DNA from: Ancalomicrobiaceae bacterium S20
GTDB lineage: Bacteria; Pseudomonadota; Alphaproteobacteria; Rhizobiales; Ancalomicrobiaceae
Assembly: GCA_040269895.1 (NCBI GenBank)
Contig: CP158568.1
Location: 1,178,001-1,242,000 of the forward strand
Length of the DNA: 64,000 bases
Direction: 5' to 3'
Part shown: positions 18,128 to 27,200 of the stretch, piece by piece
Numbering within the stretch: the stretch's first letter is position 1
Layout: each line of letters starts with the position of its first letter
Notes under the pieces: model-generated
Database searches by the model: none
What the model was told of the DNA's origin: nothing
Seen by the model: only the letters and a program-made list of their open reading frames with translations
Position numbers and translations under genes: made by a program

Positions 18128-19257
18128 ACCAGATCGTGTCTTCGTCTTCGATCCCGGCGCCCGCCGGGGCGGCGAGGGGGCTTCCGCCGGCCCTGGAGTT
18201 CCACCAGGTCGTCAAGCGCTATGGCCTGGTGACCGCGGTGGCTGGCGTCGACTTCACGGTCGATCGCGGCACGCTCGTGACCCTGCTCGGCCCGTCGGGC
18301 TGCGGCAAGACCACCACGCTGCGGCTGGTCGCCGGGCTCGAATTGCCGACGACGGGGCAGATCCGGATCGACGGCACCGACGTCACCTTCCGCTCGGCGG
18401 CGGAGCGGGACGTCAGCATGGTGTTCCAGTCCTACGCGCTGTTCCCGCACATGAGCGTGCTCGAGAATGTCTGCTACGGCCTGCGTGCCTCCGGCGTCGG
18501 CAAGGCGCGGGCGGTCGAGATGGCGGCCGAGAAACTGGCGACCGTCGGGCTCGCCGGTTTCGAGAAGCGCCTGCCAAGCGAGCTGTCGGGCGGGCAGCAG
18601 CAGCGCGTCGCGGTGGCGCGCGCCATTGTGCTGGAGCCCAAGGTACTGCTGTTCGACGAGCCGCTGTCGAACCTCGATGCGAAGTTGCGCCGGCGGGTTC
18701 GCGAGGACATCCGGCAGCTTCAGCAGCAGCTCGGCCTGACGGTGATCTACGTGACGCATGATCAGGAGGAGGCGCTCGCCGTCTCCGACCGGATCATCGT
18801 GATGCGCAACGCCCGGATCGTGCAGGACGGCACGCCGCGCGATCTCTACGAGCGTCCGGCCGATCGTTTCATCGCCGACTTCATCGGCAACGCCAATCTG
18901 GTGCCGGTCGAGGTCACCCGCGACGACAGTCCGCTCGCGCGGGTGTCGCTCGACGGCATGGTGCTCGCCCTGCCGCATCGCGATCTGCCGGCCGGCCGGC
19001 TCGATCTGGCGGTCCGGCCGAACGCCTTCCTGCTCCGCGCCGGCGGGCCGCAGCCGGGCGAGATCGCCGGCACCATCCGCAAGGCCGCCTACCTCGGGAG
19101 CCACATGGAATACGAGCTCGTCCTGCCCGGCATCGACCGGGAGCTTTTCGTGGTCGATCCCGGCGTGGAACGGCCGTTCGAACCCGGCGCCGTGGTCGGC
19201 GTGCGGATCGCGCCGCACGGTGCGGCGCTCGTGCCGGCCGATGGCGGTGCGGCATGA
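18124..19257 (+). CDS. ABC transporter ATP-binding protein (AfuC/PotA-like)
   Basis: A 377-residue ATPase with Walker A GPSGCGKTT, Q-loop VFQSYALFPHMSV, signature [15 protein letters not shown], Walker B VLLFDEPLSNLDAKLR and switch His YVTHDQEEALAVSD. A C-terminal TOBE-like domain (FIADFIGNANLVPVE onward) follows, the carbohydrate/iron-import type. The start at 18124 overlaps the permease stop and its own stop overlaps the phosphatase start. Importer and phosphatase are thus translationally coupled. Confidence 0.87.
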   Translation: MNQIVSSSSIPAPAGAARGLPPALEFHQVVKRYGLVTAVAGVDFTVDRGTLVTLLGPSGCGKTTTLRLVAGLELPTTGQIRIDGTDVTFRSAAERDVSMVFQSYALFPHMSVLENVCYGLRASGVGKARAVEMAAEKLATVGLAGFEKRLPSELSGGQQQRVAVARAIVLEPKVLLFDEPLSNLDAKLRRRVREDIRQLQQQLGLTVIYVTHDQEEALAVSDRIIVMRNARIVQDGTPRDLYERPADRFIADFIGNANLVPVEVTRDDSPLARVSLDGMVLALPHRDLPAGRLDLAVRPNAFLLRAGGPQPGEIAGTIRKAAYLGSHMEYELVLPGIDRELFVVDPGVERPFEPGAVVGVRIAPHGAALVPADGGAA

Positions 19258-20063
19258 GCGCGACGGTTCTCTCGTCAGGAACGGCGGCCGGATGCGCCGC
19301 CGACCTCGACGCGCGCTTTGCCTTCGCCGTCGATGTCGCCCGCCGGGCCGGGCGGCTGGCGCTCGATCTGCGTGACACGCTGGGGCCGGCCGAGGCCAAG
19401 AGTGCGATCGACTTCTGCACCGAGGCCGATCGGGCCGTCGAGCGGCTGATCCGCGCCGAAGTCGCCGATCGTTTCGGCGACACGATGATCGGCGAGGAGG
19501 ACGGCGGCGAGGCGTCGTCCCGGGTCTGGGTCGTCGATCCGATCGATGGCACGGCGGGATACATCCACGGTACGCCGCGCTGGTGTGTGTCGATCGCGCT
19601 GGTCGTCGACGGTGCGATCGCGTTCGGCGTCCTCTACGCGCCGGCGGAGGACCGGTTCTTCACCGCCCGCGCCGGCGGGGGCGCGTTTCTGAACGGCGCG
19701 CCGATCCGGGTCAGCGGCTTGCGCCACGGCGCGGCGCCGGTGGTCGAGATGGGCTGGTCCGAGCGTCGTCCGCTCGAGCGCTATTGCGCCGTCTTGCAAG
19801 GCCTGACGGCGGCCGGCATCGAATTCCGCCGCCACGGCTCCGGCGCGCTCGGTCTCGCCGACGTCGCCTGCGGCCGGAACGACGGTTATGCGGAGCTGCA
19901 CATCAACGCCTGGGACGCGCTCGCCGGCATCCTGCTGGTGCGCGAGGCCGGCGGCTTCGTCAACGACTTCCTGGCCGACGACGGACTGACCCGCGGCAAC
20001 CTGCTGCTCGCGTCGACCCCCGAGATCGCCGCGCGGCTCTCCGCGCTGGTGGGGGCCGGCTGA
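19254..20063 (+). CDS. Inositol-monophosphatase-family phosphatase
   Basis: A 269-residue metal-dependent phosphatase. Family motifs are present: DFCTEADRAVE (residue about 64), the metal-binding MIGEEDG, the signature VWVVDPIDGTAGYIHG and the C-terminal AWDALAGILLVREAGG. Family members hydrolyse inositol phosphate, histidinol phosphate, PAP or sugar phosphates; specificity cannot be read. Four-base overlap with the AfuC-like ATPase suggests it dephosphorylates whatever the importer brings in, so a sugar-phosphate-type substrate is likely (inference). Confidence 0.85.
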   Translation: MSATVLSSGTAAGCAADLDARFAFAVDVARRAGRLALDLRDTLGPAEAKSAIDFCTEADRAVERLIRAEVADRFGDTMIGEEDGGEASSRVWVVDPIDGTAGYIHGTPRWCVSIALVVDGAIAFGVLYAPAEDRFFTARAGGGAFLNGAPIRVSGLRHGAAPVVEMGWSERRPLERYCAVLQGLTAAGIEFRRHGSGALGLADVACGRNDGYAELHINAWDALAGILLVREAGGFVNDFLADDGLTRGNLLLASTPEIAARLSALVGAG

Positions 20064-20085
20064 ACGTTGCAGCCGGTCCGATCCG

Positions 20086-20128
20086 CCCGGCGCGCCGACG
20101 TCGGCGCGCCGGGGCACCATCCGGTGCC
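20086..20128 (+). terminator. GC-rich palindrome plus second hairpin after the phosphatase gene
   Basis: Bases 20086-20113 form a perfect 28-base palindrome (arm CCCGGCGCGCCGAC and its complement). It is followed at once by a GGCACC/GGTGCC hairpin with an ATCC loop (20113-20128). There is no T-run, so this is a candidate bounded terminator or processing structure closing the importer operon before paoA. Confidence 0.5.
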
Positions 20129-20220
20129 TGCCTTGGCCTCGGCCGCCTGACGGCCTTGTGAACGAAACCATCGTCGCTGCGGGGGATTGAGACCGCTGAG
20201 GCAGCGACGAGGGACGGACC

Positions 20221-20850
20221 ATGGCGGAGCACAATCCGAGATCGACCCAGAGCCGGCGCGAATTCCTGACCGTGGCTGCCGGCACCTGTGCCGCGCCATT
20301 GGCCTATGCGGCGACGCCCACGGCGGCGGCCGCCGACACATCCGCTGCGGCGACGGGGAAGGGCGGGGCCGACGCGATCGAAACGGTCGCCCTGCCGGTC
20401 AACGGACAGCTCCATCGTCTGGCGCTCGATCCGCGGACGACCCTGCTCGACGCCCTGCGCGACCATATCGGCCTGACCGGCACCAAGAAGGGCTGTGATC
20501 ACGGTCAGTGCGGCGCCTGCACGGTTCATATCGACGGCCATCGGGCGCTGTCCTGCATGACCTTCGCGGTGATGGCCGAGGGCCGCGCGGTGACGACGAT
20601 CGAGGGGCTCGCGGAGCCCGGTGGACGCCTGCATCCCATGCAGCAGGCCTTCGTCGATCACGACGCCTTCCAGTGCGGCTACTGCACGCCCGGGCAGATC
20701 ATGTCCGCCATCGCGTGCATCAAGGAGGGCCATGCGTCCTCCGAGGCCGACATCCGCGAATTCATGAGCGGCAACCTGTGCCGCTGCGCCGCCTATCCGA
20801 ACATCGTCGCCGCGATCATGCAGGCGCGGGCCGAGATGCAGGAGCTCTGA
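20221..20850 (+). CDS. paoA: PaoA-like [2Fe-2S] subunit of periplasmic aldehyde oxidoreductase
   Basis: A 209-residue iron-sulfur subunit of the xanthine-oxidase family. A Tat signal (SRREFLTVAAGTCAAPLAYA) shows periplasmic export. The plant-ferredoxin-type cluster is KKGCDHGQCGACTVH with the fourth Cys at RALSC. The second all-alpha cluster is QCGYCTPGQIMSA plus NLCRCAAYP. It has the length and order of YagT/PaoA. RBS GAGGGACGG precedes the ATG. It passes electrons from the molybdenum site toward the FAD subunit and starts a three-gene operon with 3-base gaps. Confidence 0.9.
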   Translation: MAEHNPRSTQSRREFLTVAAGTCAAPLAYAATPTAAAADTSAAATGKGGADAIETVALPVNGQLHRLALDPRTTLLDALRDHIGLTGTKKGCDHGQCGACTVHIDGHRALSCMTFAVMAEGRAVTTIEGLAEPGGRLHPMQQAFVDHDAFQCGYCTPGQIMSAIACIKEGHASSEADIREFMSGNLCRCAAYPNIVAAIMQARAEMQEL

Positions 20851-20853
20851 GTC

Positions 20854-21876
20854 ATGGAGCGCTTCGATTACACGCGCGCCGAGTCCGTCGAGACGGCCTC
20901 CCGCAATGCCGCCATGTCAGCGGATGCCGGTGCCTCTCCGGTGATGGCCGCCACGCAGTACATTGCGGGCGGCACGAACATGACCGACTACATGAAGCTC
21001 GGCGTGATGCGGCCGACCCGCCTCGTCGACCTCAATCCGCTGGCTCTCCAGGGCATGGCACGGATCGAGGCCGGACCGCACGGGTTGCGGCTCGGCGCGC
21101 TGGTGCGGATGGCCGAGGCGCAGGACCATGCCGCGATCCGGCGCGACTATCCTGTTATCGCGCAGTCGCTGATGCTCGCGGCGAGCCAGCAGATCCGCAA
21201 CATGGCGAGCCTCGGCGGCAATGTCCTGCAGCGGACGCGGTGCGAGTATTTTCGCGAGACGTCCTGGCCCTGCAACAAGCGCGATCCCGGTTCGGGGTGC
21301 GCGGCGATGGACGGCGTGAACCGGCAGCACGCCGTTCTCGGCACCTCGGACGCCTGTATCGCGACCTATCACGGCGACTTCGCCCAGGCCCTGATCGCGC
21401 TCGATGCCGCCGTCGACGTGACCGGTCCGGCCGGGCGGCGGACGCTGCCGTTCGCGGCACTCCATCGGCAACCGGGCGACAGCCCGCATGTCGAGACCGT
21501 CCTCGCGCCCGGCGACGTGATCACCGCGATCACCGTGCCCGCCGGTTCCTGGACCCGCCGATCCCGCTACGTGAAGGTTCGCGACCGCGACTCCTACGCT
21601 TTCGCGCTCGCCTCGGCCGCCGTCGCGCTGGACCTCGACGGCGACACGGTTCGCCATGCCCGGATCGGGCTCGGCGGTGTCGCGACGGTTCCGTGGCGCG
21701 CCCGGGAGGCGGAGAGCGCCCTCGAAGGGCGCCGGCTCGACGAGGCGGTCGCCCGCGAGGCCGCGCGGATCGCTTTCGCCGGCGCGCGGGCACGCGAACA
21801 CAACGCCTACAAGATCCCGCTCGGCCAGCGCACGCTCGTCCGCGCCCTGCTCGAAACCCGCGACATGGAGATCTGA
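20854..21876 (+). CDS. paoB: PaoB-like FAD-binding subunit with likely extra [4Fe-4S] cluster
   Basis: A 340-residue FAD subunit of the molybdenum hydroxylase family. FAD-binding signatures are YIAGGTNMTDYMK and RNMASLGGNVLQRTRC. Cysteines at residues about 130, 140, 149 and 168 (in TRCEYF, WPCNKR, GSGCAA, DACIAT) match the spacing of the additional [4Fe-4S] cluster known in E. coli PaoB and 4-hydroxybenzoyl-CoA reductase beta subunit. It has no signal peptide and would be exported as a complex with the Tat-bearing small subunit. Confidence 0.89.
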   Translation: MERFDYTRAESVETASRNAAMSADAGASPVMAATQYIAGGTNMTDYMKLGVMRPTRLVDLNPLALQGMARIEAGPHGLRLGALVRMAEAQDHAAIRRDYPVIAQSLMLAASQQIRNMASLGGNVLQRTRCEYFRETSWPCNKRDPGSGCAAMDGVNRQHAVLGTSDACIATYHGDFAQALIALDAAVDVTGPAGRRTLPFAALHRQPGDSPHVETVLAPGDVITAITVPAGSWTRRSRYVKVRDRDSYAFALASAAVALDLDGDTVRHARIGLGGVATVPWRAREAESALEGRRLDEAVAREAARIAFAGARAREHNAYKIPLGQRTLVRALLETRDMEI

Positions 21877-21879
21877 GCC

Positions 21880-24159
21880 GTGACCATTGCCGCTCCCGAG
21901 CCGAAGGAAAACCAGGGCCGTCCCGAACCGCGCGTCGACGCGCGCCTGAAGGTGACCGGCGAAGCCCGCTATCCGGCGGACTTCGCGCTGCCGAACCTCG
22001 CCCACGCGGTGCTGGTGACGAGTTCCATCGCACGCGGCACCGTCACCGCAGTCCACAAGGAGGCGGCGCTGGCCGTCCCCGGCGTTCTGGACGTGCTGAC
22101 CTATGGCGACGCCGACGCACTGGAGAACCCGACCTTCGGCAATGGGAACATGACGTCGGTACAACCGCTCAAGAAGCGCCGGATCGAGCATGACGGCCAG
22201 ATCGTCGCTCTGGTGGTCGCCGACACGTTCGAGGCCGCATCCGAGGGGGCCTCGAAGGTCCGGGTCGAGTACCGGCCCGAGCCGGCGAGCGCGACGCTGG
22301 AGTCCGAGGGCACCGAGGTCATCCCGGCGGTCGGCAACACGCAGAACCACAAGGAGGACGCCTCGGTCGGCGACTTCGCCGGTGCTTTCGAGAGAGCGCC
22401 GGTCAAGCTCGAGGCCGAGTATCGGACGCCCGCCCAGCATCACAATCCGATCGAGCTGTTCTCGACCACGGCGGTCTGGCACGACGGCGATCTGACTGTC
22501 TACGAGCCGAGCCAGTCGGTTCACGGTCACAAGAACGCTCTCGCCAAACAGCTCCGTATCGATCCGGCACGGGTGCGGGTGGTCAGTCCGTTCGTCGGCG
22601 GCGCGTTCGGTTCCAAGGGGCCGCTGTCGCCGCGCGCGACGATCGTCGCACTCGCGGCCCAGAAGCTGAACCGGCCGGTGCGCTGCGTCGTCAGCCGCAT
22701 GCAGGCGTTCACGACCCAGACCTATCGCGCGGAGACGCGGCATCGCATCCAGATGGGTGCCACGCCCAACGGCCGCGTGGTCGCTTTTTCCCACGAGGGC
22801 TGGGAACTGACCTCCCGGCCGGACAACTACGTCGTCGGCGGCACGGACGCGACCACCCGCATCTACGATTGGGGCGCGGTGCAGTCGAAGGTCAGCCTGG
22901 TCAAGGCCGACCGCCAGACGCCGGGCTACATGCGCTCGCCGCCCGAGGTGCCCTATGTCTTCGCGCTCGAAAGCGCGCTCGACGAGCTGGCTGAGAAGCT
23001 CGGCATGGACCCGATCGAGCTCAGGCGCGTCAACGACACCATGGCCGAGCCGATCAAGAAATCGCCGTTCACCAGCCGGTCGCTGATGGCCTGTTTCGAC
23101 GAAGCGGCGAAGGCATTCGACTGGTCGCGCCGCCGGCCGACGCCGGGGGCGACGCGGAACGGCGACTGGCTGGTCGGCTACGGCTGCGCGACGACCTACT
23201 ATCCGAGCAACACGGCCGCTTCGACCGCGCGGGTTCGCTTTTCGCCCGACGGCAAGGTGGTCGTCCAGACGGCCAGTCACGAGATCGGCACCGGTGTCCG
23301 CACCGTCGCCGCGCAGATGGCGGCCGAACGGCTCGGCGTGGACGTTACGGCGGTCGCGGTCGAGATGGGCGACACGTCGCTCCCGCCCGCGCCGGTCGCG
23401 GGCGGATCGAATTCCACCGCGAGCGTCTGCTCGACCGTGCTGAAGGCCTGCGACGCGATCCGCGCGCGCGTGTTCAAGGCCGTGGCCGAGATCAACGACA
23501 GTCCGGTCGCAGGCCGGGCGGCATCCGAGCTCGACCTTCAGAAGGGTGAGGTGGTCGCGGGGAACGGCGCCCGCGCGAAACTGGCCGATCTGCTGCGCAA
23601 GGCCGGCGTCGGAGTGATCGAGGAATATGCCGAGTTCATACCCGAGGGAGGCGCGCCGGATGCGATCGCGAAGCTCTATCAGGGCCAGACCAGCATGTCC
23701 GGCGGCTCGCACGGCAAGAAGATGATGTTTGCCTTCGGTGCCGAATTCGTCGAGGTGCACATTCACCGGCTGACCCGCGAGATCCGCGTGCCGCGCCTCG
23801 TCGGCGCCTTCGCCGCCGGGCGGATCATGAACACGCGCACGGCCCGCAGCCAGCTCATGGGCGGCCTGATCTGGGGCATGAGTTCGGCCCTGCACGAGGC
23901 GACCGAGATCGATCCGCGCAACGCCCGCATCGTCAACCGCGACCTGCAGGACTATCTGGTGCCGGTCAACGCCGACGCGCGCGACGTCGAGGTGCTCATG
24001 CTCTCGGAGGTCGATCGGGAGGTGAACCCGGCCGGGGTCAAGGGCCTCGGAGAACTGGGCAATGTCGGCACCAATGCCGCGATCGCCAACGCCGTCTACA
24101 ACGCGACCGGCAAGCGGATCCGCCGTCTGCCGATCCGGGTGGAGGATCTGCTGGCCTGA
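21880..24159 (+). CDS. paoC: PaoC-like molybdenum cofactor-binding subunit
   Basis: A 759-residue large subunit starting at GTG 21880, 3 bases after paoB. Family segments include VDARLKVTGEARYPADF, VVSPFVGGAFGSKG (cofactor contact), YMRSPPEVPYVFALESALDELA, and GGSNSTASVCSTVLKAC. The catalytic glutamate is in VKGLGELGNVGTNAA (about E725). The length fits PaoC/YagR (about 730 residues). It probably oxidises aldehydes to acids in the periplasm. No PaoD/XdhC-like cofactor-insertion chaperone follows; the next gene is convergent. Confidence 0.9.
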   Translation: MTIAAPEPKENQGRPEPRVDARLKVTGEARYPADFALPNLAHAVLVTSSIARGTVTAVHKEAALAVPGVLDVLTYGDADALENPTFGNGNMTSVQPLKKRRIEHDGQIVALVVADTFEAASEGASKVRVEYRPEPASATLESEGTEVIPAVGNTQNHKEDASVGDFAGAFERAPVKLEAEYRTPAQHHNPIELFSTTAVWHDGDLTVYEPSQSVHGHKNALAKQLRIDPARVRVVSPFVGGAFGSKGPLSPRATIVALAAQKLNRPVRCVVSRMQAFTTQTYRAETRHRIQMGATPNGRVVAFSHEGWELTSRPDNYVVGGTDATTRIYDWGAVQSKVSLVKADRQTPGYMRSPPEVPYVFALESALDELAEKLGMDPIELRRVNDTMAEPIKKSPFTSRSLMACFDEAAKAFDWSRRRPTPGATRNGDWLVGYGCATTYYPSNTAASTARVRFSPDGKVVVQTASHEIGTGVRTVAAQMAAERLGVDVTAVAVEMGDTSLPPAPVAGGSNSTASVCSTVLKACDAIRARVFKAVAEINDSPVAGRAASELDLQKGEVVAGNGARAKLADLLRKAGVGVIEEYAEFIPEGGAPDAIAKLYQGQTSMSGGSHGKKMMFAFGAEFVEVHIHRLTREIRVPRLVGAFAAGRIMNTRTARSQLMGGLIWGMSSALHEATEIDPRNARIVNRDLQDYLVPVNADARDVEVLMLSEVDREVNPAGVKGLGELGNVGTNAAIANAVYNATGKRIRRLPIRVEDLLA

Positions 24160-24223
24160 GCGCGGTGCGGGCGGGGGCCGCGGCAACGCGCCGCCCCTTC
24201 ATCTCGCCGGACCGGTCCCGACC

Positions 24224-27200
24224 TCAGACGGGGTGGGTCAGGTTCTGCAGGTTCAACAGCGCCTGCGCCGCGGCGGGCTGGGACATGTCCGGGTCCGCAT
24301 AGGTGTAGACCAGCACATCCATGACCCATTGCGCCGGCGCCGTGGCGGAGATGCCCATCGCGACCGCGTTCGCCTGGATCGTCGCCGCCAGCTTCTCGCA
24401 GAAGCTGCCGTCGGTCAGTTGCCAGTCGGTCGAGACGTCGAAGGCATAGACCGGCAGGAGCACGAGCGGATTGCGATAGGCGAGCGGCGTCTTGGTCGGG
24501 TCGCTGGTCCCGTCCGCCGACTGCCAATACGAGACGCCGATCCGCATGTCGCGCTTCGAGCCCGGCAAGACCGCGGTCTGCGCGGCGAGCAGGGTTTCGA
24601 AGAACGCCGACAGCGCTTCGGCCAGCGTCTGCCCGGCCTGGCTCGACATCGGCTCCGGGCTGCTCCGGACGATCAGCGGCGTGATCTGGGTCGGGAACAT
24701 GGCCGGCGGCGTCTTGTAGACGAAGGCCGGGTTGATCGTCTGGCCCTGCAGGAGATTGGCGTTGCGCGAGATGTAGGAGCTGCCCCACGCGTCCTGCAGC
24801 AGCAGCGCGTTGAGGCGGAAGTAGTCGAAGCTGAGCGACAGCGGCGACGCCAGATACGCGGTCTCGTCCGGCAGATCGAACGACAGGCGCGTGCCCATCT
24901 GGAGGCCGCCGAGCCACGTCCCGGCATATTGCACGCCGGGCCAGAGCAGCTGGCGCCAGACTTGGACGGCATAGGGGGCCTTGTCGGTGTTCTGCTGGAG
25001 CAGACGGTAGGTCTGCGGGGCCACGACCGACACGCCGCCGAACGACTGTTCGCCATTCTCGTCGAACAGCAGCCAATCGGTGTTGGTCGCGGGCGAACCG
25101 GGGGTCTTCAGCGTCAGGTTCGTCTCCGTGCCGAGGCCGAAGCCGTTGGCGGCGAACAAAGTGGCGAGCCCGGCGGGCACCGTTCCCCCGTTGAGGGCGG
25201 CAATGTCGGCAGCGGTCGCCTGATACTGGAACAGGAAGTCGTCGGGCGGGGTCGCGAAGTCGATCGTCTGGCCCTTCCGCTCCAGAATGACCGTCGTGTA
25301 GTAGGGAGGCGCCCCCTGCGACAGCAAGGACATGCGGTAGTCGTAGGTCCGTTGCGGCAGACCCCTGACCATGGCGAGCTGTCGGGACTGGACCCAGGCC
25401 GCCTCGACGAGCCGGGTCAGTTCCGCCAGCGCGGCGATCGCCTTGCGCTCCGTCGGCCCCGCGGTTCCGCCCTGAATGTCCGGAACGCGACTGAGATCCG
25501 CCGAGATCGCCGGCCAGACGACCGAGAATGCGGCGAGCGCCTGGATGACCGCGATGGTCTTTGGGGTGTCGGCGGCCGCGTTGGAGTCGGTGCTGTTCTG
25601 GTTGAACAGGATCGACAGGGTCAGCTCGTCCTGTGCCGCGAACTGGCGGTCGACCGTGAAGTCGTAGTTCCATTGCGCCAGCGTCTTGGTCGGATCGTCG
25701 CTGGTCGCCGGTGGGGTGGCGCTCTGGCCCGAGATCAGCGCCGGATTCGGATAGCCGCGCAGCGGGATCGGAACCTGCACCGTGCCGATGTCGCCGTCCG
25801 TGGCCGGCGCGTCGGCGAGCGGGATGATGAACGACAGCCAGGACGAGCTCTTGTAGCCTTGGATACCGGCCACGGAATGGATGTCGAATTCGACCTGGTT
25901 GACCTGGTAGTCGAGCGACAGGATCGCGGACTTCTGGATCGCCGGGTCCTTGACGCTCAGCAGGCTGGTCAGCTTCGAGGCCGTCGAGGAGAGCGGCGCC
26001 TTGGCGGTCGTGAAGCCGAGCTGCGGCACGACCTGCAGGCCGTGCGGCGGGTCGTTCGGGTTCAGCTGGTAGCTTCCGGCCTCGCTGCCGGCATCGACGG
26101 CGCCGATCGCGCGGGCGAAGGCGTCCATGCCGCCGAAACGGGCCGCGATGGCGGTCAGCGTGTCGGTCGCCGCCGGCGTGTCGGAGACCGTCCCGAGCGT
26201 GACGGTCGAGCCTGGCGCGAAGAAGCCGGTACGATCGGCATTGGCGAGCAGCAGGCCGGGGATGTCGGTATCCATCCAGCCCGCGGCGAGCGTGACGGTG
26301 CCGAGATCCTTCGGAACGCGGAACGCCGTCACGTTGATCGCGGTGGCGCCTAGGAACAGCGACGGATCGCTCGCCGAGAGCGTCATCGTCTCGGCCAGCG
26401 TGGCGACGGTCGTTCCGAGCTTGCCCGCGAGTGTCGCGACCGTGTCGCTCGCCAGCGTCGTCGTGGACTTGCCGTTCGCCGTCGCGGTGAGGCTCGGCCG
26501 GATGATGCTCGGCATGTCGGCGATCACCTCGGCGAGGTAGACCACCGAGACACCGGCCATGGCGGCGAGCGGGGCGAAGGGATGCGCGGGATCGACCCAG
26601 CCCTGCGGCTGGTCGATGTCGGCGGGCGTCGTCAGCGTGCCGACGACGATCTTGCCCGACAGGTTCGGCTGGTTCGCCGGATCGCCGCTCGCGCCGCCCC
26701 CTTTGACGGTCACGTCGGTCTGCACCAGCGTCTGGACGGAATAGGCGCTCGACAGCGTGACGAGAAGCTGTTGCTGCATCGCCTCGATCGCTTCACCGAG
26801 CCCGTCGTCGTCGCCCGCCACGATCGGCTGGACCGTGCCGGCCTGACCCGCGGCGATGTTGGCCTTGGCGGCGATGATCTGGGCGACCGACGCGGCGGTG
26901 ACCGCGTCCGTCGCCGCGGGCACCGCGTAGGCCGGCGACAGCATGAGGTCGACGGCTGCCAGGAAGCTCTGGTTCCACTGGTCGGGATCGGCGGAGCGGA
27001 AATCCCGTGTCTGATTCGCCGGCCAGGTCAGTCCAGACGAACTGTCGTAGCTCGGCACGGCGATCCGGTTGCCGTCCCAGGCCTTGGTCGTCAGCGGCGG
27101 GATGGCGAAATACCTGAGGTTCGACTGGACGTCGTAGGTGAAGCCGGTGCCGGTCTCGCTGAAATTGACCACCCACAACGTCTTGCCGCCGGCGCCGGTG

